From Ditylenchus dipsaci (lineage: Eukaryota > Nematoda > Chromadorea > Rhabditida > Anguinidae): a stretch of 64,000 nt of DNA. Location of the stretch: contig SADC01001227.1 in the NCBI GenBank assembly GCA_004194705.1, positions 1,922,001-1,986,000 of the forward strand, given 5' to 3'. Shown piece after piece: positions 46,222 to 58,345 of the stretch. The notes below the pieces were generated by a model, which saw only the letters and a list, made by a program, of their open reading frames with translations, made no database searches and had not been told where the DNA came from. Position numbers and translations under genes: made by a program. Position 1 is the stretch's first letter, and every line of letters begins with the position of its first letter.

Positions 46222-47186
46222 TACTTCTAATTTTAACACAATTTTTTTGTTTCAGAAAAAGCGCTTGTGACAACGCAAGTAAGAACCAGATAATACTAAA
46301 AATTGGAAATAAAATTTAATAGACAGTGTTAACCGTATTAAATATTGGACGTTTTATTATATAAACAGAAATTTCCTGGCTCTTGTTGGTTCATATAGTA
46401 ATAATATTTATTGAAAAAGTTTCTATATGTAAAATAAACGTTCGAAAACTGATGAGGCAACAAACAGCTATCACGTTGAATATAATTATATACAAATCAC
46501 ACGGGGAAATAGCGCCTCACAGGCGCGAAATTATGTGAAAATGTCATGACACCTACAAAAAATACGCTTCAGTTGAACTTCACTAAGCAGGCAACCACCA
46601 CCACTTTTACAGCCATCTGCCGATCTCGCTAATCTGGTGCTTGAATTTGCGCACGTCAGTAATAAAGTCTCTTTGTAAAGAACCCTCAATCTGGCACCTT
46701 AGCTAAACGCTAATACGTTACCCTTAATTCTACTAAAGCGTAAGAAAGCTTTGCTTGTACTCTGCGCTAAAAAAATATGTGAAGAAATATTTCCAGACAA
46801 TTTGTCCAAGTTTTTTGAAATTTTATCTAACAAAATTTTCTAATCATCTTCGTATCTTGGGAAAACATTATTTATATAAAATGCTTATACTCATTCGAAA
46901 GAGAAGACGTAGGCGCATTGCAGAGAGAAAACGGCTGAATATGACAAACCGAATAAAGATATGAGCTTTTCAAATTAAAAAAGTGGAACGAGCGTGGGTC
47001 CAAATACTATATATAGATATAGCGGAACCAATGTTTTCATTCGGTTGAAAGTCAGCTAAACAATTCAGATAAAATTTTTTAACTGAAAAACCATTATCTA
47101 ATTCTAAAAAGTTGTTCGAAAAGAAAAAAATGTAAAATATTGCACACACTTTTTTACAATTTACAGGCATTCAAACATTTTCTCTT
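46222..47186. other. Intergenic, no gene recognised
   Basis: Mixed sequence; the open frame at 46755-46964 (basic, hydrophobic) has no recognisable features. 46560-46720 is less AT-rich but has no coherent frame. Confidence 0.3.
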
Positions 47187-47600
47187 CTATGCCTTTTTAA
47201 TATCAGCTTCAGTATAAATACAACTTTTTCCATCAGCTCCTTCACCAGTCTTTTTCGGTTCTGCTCCCCCTTTGCTGCTTCACCTTTAGAACAAATGGGT
47301 TTCTTGCTGTCTCCAACAACAGTCAGATTTTTTATGGTGGCAGTGTCTCCATTTTTATCGTTTATGGCAGTGACCGCAGAGGTAAAGCTTTTACTTTAAC
47401 ATCAGTAACGCTAACTGTTCTTTTGATAGCTTCACACGTACCACAAGATCGATATAACTTGCCAATATTTTCGGCTTGGAAGCAACTTATGTCAACCGAA
47501 CCACCACCATTGTGTTGAAAAACTTTGTCATTTGCATCTTTTGCTCCACCACCTTTTATACAACTTTATCATCAGCTTTCCCCTTGAATGTCGCTGCATC
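47187..47600 (-). pseudogene. Pectate lyase family 3 (PL3) gene remnant
   Basis: Secreted pectate lyases of this family cleave plant pectin and are known in plant- and fungus-feeding nematodes, where they are considered bacterial in origin. Reading 47600 down to 47187: an exon start [12 protein letters not shown] after 'gttttacag', then [19 protein letters not shown], then [40 protein letters not shown] and TGEGADGKSCIY, then a stop at 47187. These match the PL3 conserved blocks GGGA..A.DK..QHNGGG and GKLYRSCG.C. Three one-base deficits (near 47266-47270, 47383 and 47558) break the frame. The upstream exons, which carry the N-terminus and signal peptide, were not found; a tRNA-like repeat (about 47690-47755) lies where they would be expected. 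Confidence 0.85.
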
Positions 47601-47954
47601 CTGTAAAACATTAATGTATGAAAAATATGGCCCTCTATATTTGTTTTGCAACCATCTCATCAAACCGCGATATTGTGTTCACTAGGGTCTGCAGGCGCCT
47701 AACTTTATATACGCATCGCCTATTGTCGATAGTTCAAGTCTCTCTGTGGCTTCTTAGTTTATATTTTTAGTAAGTTGACAGACTACTAGGGCCAAAAATC
47801 ATCGAGCAATCGATTGCAATAATTTCCAGCACTGCTTTGCTGTCAGCAACTGCCTCAAGAGCAAATCACCACCAAAATGAAAGGAAACTAGCCAGAATGA
47901 TGCGTACTTAGTTTTATACGACCTGAGCCTCCATCAATTTTATTCATTTGTTAA

Positions 47955-48298
47955 CGCATTTAATGACTTTCTAGAGTCAGAGTTTCATGAACCACCAGAT
48001 AGAAATTTTTACAAACCGAAATCACTTCATAAAAGCAAGGTAGATAGCGAAGGTTTGACCAGGGAAGAAATCAGCACTATTGAGGGTAGGATTTTGGTAT
48101 TATTAAAAAACTGACTTTTCGCGATTATAATTCAGATGATTTTGTACAACCGTATACGAAACAGAGCTACCTTTTTAGCGCAAAATTGCACAATGAGTAT
48201 GTAAATAAAAATTGCGAAAAAACGTCAGTTGCAGGATACTACCGAAGAGTTGTCGGATAGTACCGGGCAGGATGTCATGGAATTGGACATCATAGAAG
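47955..48298 (+). pseudogene. Fragment related to the C-tail of the class F receptor at 11.6-17 kb
   Basis: Three phase-consistent exon-like pieces: about 47955-48085, 48135-48200 and 48229-48298. The first encodes NDFLESEFHEPPDRNFY, then EGLTREEI; the receptor's last exon encodes INFLESEFYKESYRNVF, then KGLTQQEK. The two further exons (DDFVQPYTKQSYLF; QDTTEELSDSTGQDVMELDI) have no counterpart that I can see in the first gene. No transmembrane exons were found upstream, so this is either a truncated paralogue or an independent gene sharing this motif. Confidence 0.5.
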
Positions 48299-48589
48299 GT
48301 TTTTCAAATTCTAGCTCTAACTTTATATTACCTTTTCTCTGTATGTTATCTTTAATGAAAGCTCAAAATCTTAGCTACATTTTCGTATATAAAACGTGTG
48401 ACTTGTAGGAAAAAGTCAGAAAATATCAACCATCCCAGTCACCTAAAAACCCTCAAAAACCATCGATTTTCGGAAATTTAGCCTATTAAAGCCAGCACAT
48501 AAGCTCCAGTAGGTGTGGGATCCTGCGCCAATCAGTTCTGTGGATAGCAAGAGTGTGAGGAACATTTTTACACCGATATGTAAATGAAA

Positions 48590-48665
48590 AAAGATAAAAA
48601 AAAAACATGGTTTGCACCCAGTGGTAGTCGAACCTGTGACCTAGGGCGCTGCGTATATAAAGTTC
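48590..48665. repeat. tRNA-like short repeat
   Basis: 'gcacccagtggtagtcgaac' and 'ctgtgacctagggcgctgcg' are the complement of the 'ggtcacaggttcgaatac' piece at 24512. It shares 'gcgtatataaagtt' with the piece at about 47690-47755 (there inverted). Confidence 0.45.
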
Positions 48666-48699
48666 CTCTGCCCTTTTTAAAGTATTTTCAAATTGACCA

Positions 48700-49800
48700 T
48701 TTATTAGATAGTCCCCGTTTATCAGAGAGTGTCCGATCAATGGAGTATTAACGGTTCGAATAAAGCCTGTCTTATATTATCACCGTTAATTCTTCATCTC
48801 CCTTAATCCATTACCGAGTTTGACTGTAAATGTGAAGGTTGATTTTTATTTAATGCTTTCTAGTAAATTCAATAGTTAAAGCATGATAATAAATTTTATG
48901 ATACAATTACCATAAAATGAAACAGCAAAAAATTAACAAATTAAATGAAGATGCATAACTAAATTCTTTAAAATAACGTGGAACATTGCAACTTAAATAT
49001 ATAAAAAAAAATTAAAAATGATTTTTTTGTGAAAAGGAGCTCGATAAATTTCAACGCTTCAAAAAATCGATTTTTTTCTGTCATGGGACCTATAAGAAAA
49101 AGGAATGAAAGAGCCGATGGGTGCCATTTTGAAAAAAAAATGTGACCATTCAAATTTGGAAAAGATCTCAGCTGAAATAAAAGCGTGATCATTAAGATTT
49201 AAAAAAATTTAGGCAAAACATTATACAGGCAACTCTCGATTTAACGAACCCCAAAAAGTTTGTTCCACCTAGGTCCGACACTTTTTTAACCCAATTTTTA
49301 AATTCATAGTGCCGGTTTATTAGAGAGTGTCCGATTATCGAATAAAAAGTGTCTTATATTACTACCTGTAATTTTTATCTCCGTTAAACCGTCACCAAGT
49401 TTGACTGTAGGTGTGAAGGTCAATTTCATTTAATGCTTCACAGTAAATTCAATAGTTAGATTATAATAACAAATTTCATGATACCGTTACCACACAATAA
49501 AATAAAACAGCAATAAAATTAACAAATTGAATGAAGGCGAGTAACTTAACTCCTTAAAATGACCTGAAACATTCTAACTTATATATAATATAAAAAAATT
49601 AGTGAAAATGTGCTCGAGAAATTTTAACGCTTCATGAAATCGATTTTATTTTTTCTGTCATAGGACCTATAAGAAAAAGGAATAACACAGGTGATGGGTG
49701 CCATTTTTATGAAAAAATAATGTGATCATTCGAATTTGGAAAACATCTCAGTTGAAATAAAAGCATGATCATTTAGATTTAAAAATTCAAGCAAGACCAT
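48700..49800. repeat. Two adjacent copies of a 0.5-kb repeat with pogo-like words
   Basis: Copy 1 (about 48700-49245) and copy 2 (about 49305-49800) align through 'gtcttatatta', 'gagtttgactgta' / 'aagtttgactgta', 'agtaaattcaatagtta', 'gacctataagaaaaaggaat' and 'gggtgccattttgaaaa'. Each is led by 'ttatcagagagtgtccgat' or 'ttattagagagtgtccgatt'. A pogo-like start 'caactctcgatttaacgaac' at 49230 lies between them. Confidence 0.65.
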
Positions 49801-50099
49801 GTGAATTGATTCATTACTTACGAAAAAACGTAAATATTGTGTTTGCGAAAAATGGAAATTTTCAAAATTGATTTGGGTGAAATAACCTATTTTAAAATGA
49901 ATTTTATACAAATAAATTTTTTTTAAAATCAGCTTCTACAAATTAGTCAGCCATACCAGAGGTGTTATAGGATTCATTACTTCAGAAAAACTTTTATTGT
50001 TTACAAGCTTGTATAAGCTGCAAACAGTAAGCGGTATGGTGTTGACGTGTGAAATTTTACACAAATTTATTAGTAAATTTTATTTTCTTTAAAAATGTG

Positions 50100-50690
50100 T
50101 TGAAATTTCAGAGAAGTTTAGAAATTCGTAGAAAAACAAATTAGGGCAAAAAGTGATAAAAAAAATATTCTAGAAGCTTTTTGAAAGTGTAGTTCAGGTT
50201 ACGCGCTTAACTTTATTCAGTATTTTATTCAGTATATTGTAGCGCAATTCACTAGCTAGGAAAGTCATTTTGCAGAATAATTTTTAAAAACCGGTGTGTT
50301 GATATGACCTTTTGAAAAAAAAATCAGTTGTTTCAAAAGACCAAAACCCAAGTTTCTCAAACTTTTTTGAATTCGGTCTTTTTAAATCGATTTTTTCAAA
50401 AAATAATATCACAAAACATTAATTTTAAAAAGTTGTTTTTAAGTAGGTTATGTGGCTCTTCAATCGCGCTACTATTCAGTGAATAATGTTGTTTGAGCGC
50501 TTAATCGTGAACTACACCTTCAAAAGCTTTTATAATTTTTTTCTCACTTTTGCGGTATTTTGTATGTCTAAGTTTGTCAAGAATTTTAACCAATTTCAAC
50601 GTGCAATAAGTAATGTTGCTATCTTATGTTCTATATTATTTCAAGAGCGCTCCAACGGTATATTGTTTGCCTATATCTAAAAAATTAAAA
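50100..50690. mobile_element. 0.6-kb fold-back element
   Basis: Left 'agaagctttttgaaagtgta' and 'gttcaggttacgcgc', right 'gcgcttaatcgtgaactaca' and 'ccttcaaaagcttttat'. Inner sections 'gatatgaccttttgaaa' and 'tcaaactttttt' resemble the element at 60686-61462. Confidence 0.65.
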
Positions 50691-50859
50691 AAGGCATTTA
50701 AAAAAGCGGTCATTAATTAATGACCAGCCCAATATTTTATAAAGTTAGTTATGAAATACAAAATTAGATTTTTAAAATGTCTTTACTGATCAAAAAAAAT
50801 CAGAAAAATAAAAGTTTCATATCCCAAAATTTTGATCTCTTCATCTGGTCCACCAAATG

Positions 50860-51480
50860 AATATAATTGTGTAGCTCTGGACCACACCTCTGGCCTGATG
50901 TACTATCCTTCTGGACCTGAACTATTTCATCTCTGAAAAATACCCACCTTGCTTCTGAACCTGATCTATTACACCTTCGAACCTGATCTACTCAACTATT
51001 TAGCTGTGAACCTGATATCTACTGCATCGCTGAAGCTGAAATGGATCAGGAAAGAAAGAAAAAGCATTTCGGAACCCCTGATCCAAGTTGACTGAAAAGG
51101 CCTATTTACTTGATATCAATCGATTGAATATCAATACCGGGTGACCGAATTCGCCGCACGCTTGGATTTGGTTATAACTTTTTTTTTTGCTTTCCTATTC
51201 AGCTGAGATTTTTTTGAAATACTCGCAATGAGTCGGCTGAATGATGATGACAACAAAACTTACTATGTATATCACTTTTAGAAGATCTGCTACGGATGGG
51301 GTTTAAAAATCTCAAAATTTGAGCTTTATAAACTTCAGAAAATCGAACCCTCATCTTGGTCTTCATGTGGTTCAAAAAAATAATTTTGAATTCTCTCGTT
51401 TGAAATTTCAACCAAATGAAAACTAGGCTGTTTTTTTCACTAGGCTAGTAAATTTTTCATAAATTATGAAAATTGCTAGG
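50860..51480. repeat. Degenerate CCTGATCTA repeats and a mariner-like end
   Basis: 50880-51070 holds about eight degenerate copies of 'ctggacctgaactattt' / 'cgaacctgatctactc'. 51137 starts 'accgggtgaccgaattcgcc', a Tc1/mariner-like terminus. Confidence 0.4.
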
Positions 51481-51849
51481 CTGAAATTAGTCGACTAGGC
51501 ACCTTCAGAAATTATAAAAAAGAAATTCATTTTGTCTCCAAATAATTTGATTCCAAGTGTTGTAGATTTAAACTCGACGCAAGCGATCTTCGAAATTTTT
51601 GACGATTTGACGAACTTGAATTCGAAAGCCGCTTGAATTATTAGACATGGCGACAAAAAATTGGAAAGTTCCTCGTTAATCTCATCTTTCCTAAAAAAAA
51701 CCCAATACTTTTGGAAAAATACCCAACAAATGAACATGCAACTTATTGCTGTGCCCACTCTCATCTCGAGTCTGCGCCTCGAGAAGTTCCAGTTCCTTTC
51801 ACTGAGTGGTTTTACTTGTTCTTCTTCCACAGCACCGATATTCCTAGGC

Positions 51850-52800
51850 AAGACTACAAGTTAACAGCTATGCAGAGTCAACTGAAAGTTAACAAATAAG
51901 ACTACAAGTTAACAACTATGCGCATAGTAAACTGAAAGTTAACAAATAAGACTACAAGTAACAGCTATGCATAGTAAACTGAAAGTTAACAAATAAGACT
52001 ACAAGTTAACAGCTACGCGCATAGTAAACTGAAAGTTAACAAATAAGACTACAAGTAAAACTATGCATAGTAAACTGAAAGTTAACAAATAAGACTACAA
52101 GTTAACAACTATGCATAGTAAACTGAAAGTTAACAAATAAGACTACAAGTTAACAGCTATGCGCATGGTAAACTGAAAGTTAACATTTAAGACTACAAGT
52201 TAACAGCTTTGCATAGTCAACTGAAAGTTAACATTTAAGACAAGAGGATGCATAGTCAACTGAAACTTAACAAATCATAATACAGGTTAAAAGCAAAGTC
52301 AATTGAAAGTTAACAGAGAAGACTACGAATTAAAAGCTATGCACAGTCAACTGAAGTCAACAAATAAGACTACGAATTTAAAGCTGCAAGACCACAAGTT
52401 AACAACTATGCATCGTGAACTAAAAATTTAAAATAATGCTCTAATTTACCAACTATGCATAGTCAATATAAAGTTAATGAATAACACTACAAGTTATGAG
52501 CTATGCACAGTCAACTTGAAGTTATCAAATAAGACTACAAGTAAACAGCTATGCATAGTAAACTGAAAGTTAACAAATAAGACTACAAGTTAAAAGCTCT
52601 GCAAAGTCAACTGAAAGTAAACATATAAGACTCCAAGTTAACAACAATGCATCTTAAACTGAAAATTAAGAAATAATGCTACAATTTACCAACAATGCAT
52701 AGTCAACTAAAAGTTAACATTTAAGGCTACAAGTTAACAGCTATGCATAGTTAACAAAAATTTTAACAAATAAGACTGCAAGTCAACAGCTACCGCTATC
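51850..52800. repeat. 47-50 bp minisatellite (GTTAAC-rich)
   Basis: About twenty tandem units of the type 'aactgaaagttaacaaataa' followed by 'gactacaagttaacagctat' and 'gcatagta'. The first ten units are very similar; units become diverged and partly shortened toward the right. An older relative is at 42095-42330. Confidence 0.92.
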
Positions 52801-53229
52801 TATACTTTGTCAAATAATGACAACATATCTCAAAAGAACTTAACAGCCATGATGGGCAAGTGAAGTCAACATATCTGAAAATAAGATAACAACGACGCTT
52901 ATTTAATCGGACATCAACAAGGACGACTGCAAGCTCACAGCCATGATAATTAACTGTTAGTAAACAGATGTAGAAAATAAAAGTCAGAGCTATGCAAAAT
53001 AACTTGATAAAGTCGCTCGGCGGCAGCTTTGAGGCTTTATTCAGTAGTAGTCGGCAATAGCGCTGAAATTTTTTAGGAACAACACTGCCCAAGTTTTCAA
53101 ATCAAAGAAGTGGTTTTTTTCCAAATTTTCAATAGTTTCATTTTTCTATCTCATATATCTATCTAAATTTATCATGGTCCTATCGAAATTTGGTTTTAAA
53201 AATTTGGTTGACTTACCGAGAAATTGACT

Positions 53230-53330
53230 AAAGTATACCCCAATATACGGACGCTTCGATAAACGGACACATTCAATAAACGGACATTCCAAGCGCCTTC
53301 GATCAAGCCTGTTCGATAAAACCACACTCG
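53230..53330. mobile_element. Pogo-like word-repeat fragment (ATAAACGGACA)
   Basis: 'aatatacggacgcttcgata', 'aacggacacattcaataaac' and 'ggacattccaagcgcc' contain the word ataaacggac three times; this is typical of the subterminal repeats of pogo-like elements. Ends not defined. Confidence 0.45.
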
Positions 53331-53449
53331 GTGAACAAACATTTATAACTATCAGTGATTTTATAAAATTCTCAAATTTCCACCAAAATTTTTTGTTGTC
53401 ATTTTTGTTTTTTGTAACATTTTTCCTTCATAATCAACGTTTTCACCAG

Positions 53450-53830
53450 AGTTTCTTCATGCGGTAGGCCCCAGTCAACAAAACTATGTTCAAATTCCAT
53501 CTTTTTGTGGTATCCAGGTGCCCTTTCAGGTTAGATTGCCTTGGGGGACCACGGCAAAAAGTCGAATTTTAGTCAAAAAAATTTTTTTTCTCAAAATCCA
53601 TTTTTGTGTGGAAAAATGTCAGAAAATAACTTTTTTTTATCGTTTTAAGCATATAAAAATTACTTAGGAGTCGTTTAAACACTGTTTTTAAATAAGTGAA
53701 AAAACAAAAAAGGTGCCTCGAGGGAAGGATAAGATCTTGAGAGTAATATAGACTTTGTGTAGGAGTGGAGCAGATTATTTTGCCACAAAAAGTTATAGCA
53801 GCGGCCTTTGGCCGTGGCGCCTTTTCTCGT
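53450..53830. repeat. Copy of the TTGCCTTGGGGGACC / GCGGTAG repeat
   Basis: 'agagtttcttcatgcggtag' and 'attgccttgggggacc' repeat the 15550-15815 segment almost word for word, ending near 'taggagtcgtttaaac'. Confidence 0.6.
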
Positions 53831-54116
53831 GTAGTACTTACTGTTAGATGCCTGCACTACTTTGTTGTCACTGCGTTTTTTGTTCAAATATTTGTCTCAA
53901 GATAGATTTATTAAGTTTCTTATGCTGCTTTATGAGTTTTAATGCAGAAATCCAGAAATTTAAAAATATGATAACATAATTAGTCTAGCACAACTTAATA
54001 ATATTCTAAATTCTGCTTGTTGCATGTCGCCTCAACAGTTCCATGTCTCGATATGTTCTGAGCAGATCCACAGCAATTTACATGGGTAGTAGTTACAATG
54101 TCGGTATTGTTTTGGT

Positions 54117-56066
54117 TTAAAAATGGTTTGAAATAGCAGGGTGTTTCAAAATGAGTCCCACAATGGATTGCATGGCTGTAATAGTTGCAATAAGGCCCAG
54201 GAGAGCAGAAAAAACTACAATAAATATATTTATTTTTTGATTTCTGTACATAAAAGTGCTCACATATCAGGACTCCCCCAAAAAGCAGCATTAAGGGTTT
54301 TGTTCTCTGAACCATTCTAAAAAATTAATATTTATTTAGAAGAAGATTTTATTGTAACGCACTCCCTAAAACTCAAAGGATCATTGTTGCCAATGTGCTC
54401 AATTTCCTGCGCTTTTTTCTCACCGGCAGACAGAAACAAATAAAAAAGGCAAGGAAAAGTGAAAGAAGTCAAAGTGACTGTAGAGCCTCCGATCAAATCT
54501 AATACAGAGCCGAAATTGGGTATAGTCTCTGCCACAAACACACACACTCCTAAATAATGGCTTACTTGTTGCTTTACCGCAATATAAGTGGTAAGAAAAC
54601 ACAAACCATGACTGCGGCTCGGACTGCCACTCTTTTTATCGTAAAGCCTATGAGTAAAAAGGTTATTTGGAACTTAAAAAAAATTCTTTGTGAAATACCT
54701 TGTGGTATTTTGAAAAATTCTTCAGTGGTTTGAGCGAGTGGATTTATAATTAGAACAACAGTCATCAAGCAATGAGCAGTTATCATCACAGAAATCTGAA
54801 ATTTACTAAATGTGAAACTTTAGCGAAAATTGAATACTACCGCCTGTTGTATCCAAAATGTTTGAATTGAGCCAATAACGGAATCACGCAGTGAGTCACC
54901 ATAAGTCATTACTGCAAAACTGGACACAATCATATTCAAAATAGAAACCGCTAAATATATATTATTTTTGCAACAAAACATTTGAAATGTTTTAAAAAGT
55001 TACTGGTTATAGCAAATAGAGCTGATTTCCTGAAGTCAGCTGGTTGCTTCATGTCATGCTGGATGGTTGGAAATGCCTTTAAAATACGGTGGTTGGGATT
55101 AAGATAAAAATTCAAATTACAGAATGGCCTCCATAAGTAAACAGAATAGTGCCGAAAGAAAGAAAGACATTATAAATCTTGAAGGGAGGAAGTTTTTGAG
55201 TTGGTGCGCAGTCTTTATAGTCCAAAGAAGCCCCCAGCACTATAAAGCCCATAGCTATGATTGTGCTTATCATTCCACCGACAATAATTTGCCTTGAATG
55301 AGTTTTTTTAAGAATGATTTTTTTTAAATAAAAGTTACCAAAAGTGTTGGGGTGATTTCAGCAAGGTTATTGGAAATAGAAACTAAACTCGTTCTGTGTC
55401 AAAATATCAAAAAAACAAAATATTACTCCAGCCACTATTAGGACGACAAAGCAAAAGTTTATGTCAATGTGGAAAAAAGCATGTAACAGTCCGGATAAAT
55501 TGGTAGCACTCAGCAAGAGGAACACTGTGGTAGCGCCAAACTGAGTGAAATTTACAACTATTGTGACTAGTAACCTGTATAACTTCAATAATATATGTTA
55601 TATGAATAAAAAAATTAAAACCTCATTTTGGACCTAACGCCCTGAAGCCCATTTCAGAGTACGGCTTCCTGGTGTGTGTTCTGTACACTGGAAATCGTCT
55701 TAGCAGAATAACCCATGATTCACCTAACATTATGGCAGAAGCCACAGCCGAAATAGCAACAACAGTGAGGAAGCCCATGCCAGCATAAAAATCTAAATTT
55801 GCTGTTTGGAAAAAAATATCTTTTTAACATACCAAGCCTAGTAATTGCAATAGGCTAAAATGTGATACAATATTATTTTTTTATTGAAATGAACTATTTA
55901 CCAAAGCTACAATACCAGAGCCAGCTATGTCGGCGCAAATAAGGAATGAAGCAAGAATCCAATGAATACCAGTGTTTCTGACAAGTTTTCCTGATCTGAC
56001 CAAATAATCCCCTGACTGATCAGTTTTTACAAAGATGACATCTGAGGGATGGATTTTATCTTTCAT
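54117..56066 (-). CDS. SLC36/SLC32-type amino-acid transporter
   Basis: Multi-pass membrane transporter of the amino acid/auxin permease superfamily. Minus-strand exons in order: 56066-55902, 55854-55833, 55801-55622, 55574-55427, 55382-55339, 55292-55121, 55076-55004, 54950-54841, 54795-54699, 54647-54578, 54546-54363, 54316-54264, 54214-54117. Starts MKDKIHPSD; then ILASFLICADIAGSGIVALP (TM1, GxGxxALP-type), GESWVILLRRFPVYR, NFTQFGATTVFLLLSA, LKSPQHFW, LPPFKIYNVFLSFGTILFTY, GGHSAFPTIQHDM, then VMTYGDSLRDSV, and FVAETIPNFGSVLDLIGGST, ending in the C-terminal helix TAMQSIVGLIL. A 22-bp micro-exon (55833-55854) is used. One base is missing in the T run 55626-55629 (minus-strand A run after GPK); all other junctions keep phase. 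The nearest families are SLC36 and the nematode VIAAT-like carriers; the substrate is unknown. Confidence 0.88.
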
Positions 56067-57430
56067 GTCGAGGCAATGCCTTAATAAAAATTAACTCAAT
56101 GCCTTAACAATCACGTGAATAAAAGCGAAACTATGTTTTTCTTACTATTTCGTACTCCAAAAAATATGCTCTTACACAAGCTATAACTTTCGTAGCTCAA
56201 GCCAAAAAAAATACGGACCAAATCCTAAACTAAAAATTGTAAGGTGAAACTCCAACAGCAAAAGTACCGCAAATCATAAAATTGTTTGAACTGACACAAG
56301 AAATCAATGCTTTGTTATTTTCTAACTATAATTGCCTCTTCAAAACTTGGTGCAAATCGGATTAAACTTTTACAGATAATTTTTTTGTTTACTTGTTTTC
56401 ACTACCTATCCACCCTCACCGTGTAAGTGTGTTATTGACTAATAATTCGTTGGGATATAGCATGGGAACGCGCAACAACATGTTTTATTAAACAGCAAGA
56501 AGATTTGCTGATAATAGTACAGCTGAAAAAATGAAAGGTTCTATCCCTACAGAAACAATTATATGTGCTTGTAAATACTAAGACACTAACCCATATATTA
56601 TTCTGCTTCCAATTTTAGCAAAAACAAAACAAACGTGTAGAAGCAATTGTATAACAAGACAACTATAATAGGAGTATGAAAATTCCTGCCAAAAATGATA
56701 TCAGTAGTGTTTTAATGTGGCTAGCGCTGACATAATAGTTAAAATATTGATAAAACAAAAATGCTAAAGAATAGCTTTGAATAAATAGCAAGCTGCAAAT
56801 CACTTACATTATTTGTTTCTTTAAATAGAAAAAAGCCTTTTTTGAGTTTTACTGATTTATTACTTTAAATTATTTACTATATATTACATCTCAATTGCGT
56901 AAAAAAATTCAAATGGTTTTTTATTGGTAGATTCCAATTAACAACTATAATTTTATGCAATCTCATTCATATAATAAAAGTCTAAAAATAAGAAGCTAGA
57001 CTAGCCTCACTTTGGTTCAACTCCAGCTGACATTGCTTAAAGTCCGAAAAAAAAATATTTCCGTAAACATACCACATTTGTAAATAAAACATTTATTCAA
57101 TACAGGCAAACAATCTTATATGTTATTGTTGTTATATTTGCACTTTGTTTGTCTAACAAACAAAGTCCACATGAATTTGAAAAAAAAACTTGTAAAATAA
57201 AAAATTTGTACGATATTTTTTTCTGATGCTGCACGCACTCATTTAAACCCTTTTTAAAACTTTTTACGAGCAATCAACAGGTGAGATGCAGTTTAATTTG
57301 CCATGAGACAAAATATCGTTAATTATTTCTGCTAATATTTCTATTACGACCGAAAAAAAGTTCAGTATGTCGTTTGTTACTACTAACAAACATTGAAAAA
57401 CCAAAAGTTTTTTACTTATATATCTAATTA
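56067..57430. other. AT-rich intergenic region
   Basis: Promoter side of the transporter gene. No frame, repeat family or RNA gene that I can support. Confidence 0.35.
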
Positions 57431-57589
57431 CATATTAGCTCACAATAATGCCGTGCACCTTCAAAAGCCTAAATGTCACCATCAAATTACCGAATTCTAC
57501 CAAATGATTATATATTAGAATTTTTGCCGCTAGTAGCAAATACGGCAGTGTTCTTGTTGAGACCCCCGCCTCCAAAACATCAAAAAAAT

Positions 57590-57788
57590 TTGCCTTAGTC
57601 CCCCTGTTTTTTTTTGAATTGAGGCTTAGGTTTAGGAAAAGGTTGGCTAGTATATGTTCAGACTTACTCAAATATCCTAAAAACTCATGTTTAAGCCTTT
57701 CCTAACATGCGCTGGCTAACTTTCGCTAAGCCTAAGCGTAAAAAAATAAATAAAATATTAGAAAAACAACAGGGGGACCAAGGCCAAA
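57590..57788. mobile_element. Miniature element with GCCTTAGTCCCCCTG ends
   Basis: Left 'gccttagtccccctgttttt' and right 'aaaacaacagggggaccaag' are inverted. Inside, the words 'ggcttaggtttagg' and 'gctaagcctaagcg' are inverted. About 200 bp. Confidence 0.6.
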
Positions 57789-57899
57789 AACAATTTAAAT
57801 CCATTTTCAAGCAATTTTTGAACGTAACTCATATGTTATCTATTCCTTTGCAATTTTTTCCATAGAAAATAACATTAACGGTGTGTTTGAGACCCTATA

Positions 57900-58345
57900 T
57901 GTATTTAAGCTTAGTTAAGAGTTCAATCTCTAAGCGTAGAGCCTCTTCTCAAAGCCAGCATATTTCAGGACAGAAAAAAATATGCGACGTGAGCTGAAAA
58001 TTAATGGTTGCGGACAAGAATTTGCTCGCTGAGGAGATTTTTGAATAATTCGGAAATCAGCCAGGCAATGCGTTGCTCGTTGTTTGAGCTCGTTGTTTGA
58101 GCTCGCACTAACGAGCGCTGGTCTAGCTTACGCCTAAGGCTAAGCTTAAGTGAAAAAAAATTAAAAAAAACATGGGGAACCCAATCGCTGTACTCAATGG
58201 CAACTGTACCCAACCGCTGTACCCAATCACAATGTGTACCCGATCGCTGTTTTACCCATTTTCCAGGGTCTGGGACATATATTTGGGTGCATTTCACTTA
58301 AGTTTAAAAAATTATGAGGGGGATATTTGCTACTAGGGTCAAAAA
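57900..58345. other. Repeat mosaic
   Basis: 58195-58255 contains four copies of a 'gtacccaatcgctgt' word. 58255-58345 is a right half of the GGCGCTA element. No gene. Confidence 0.4.
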
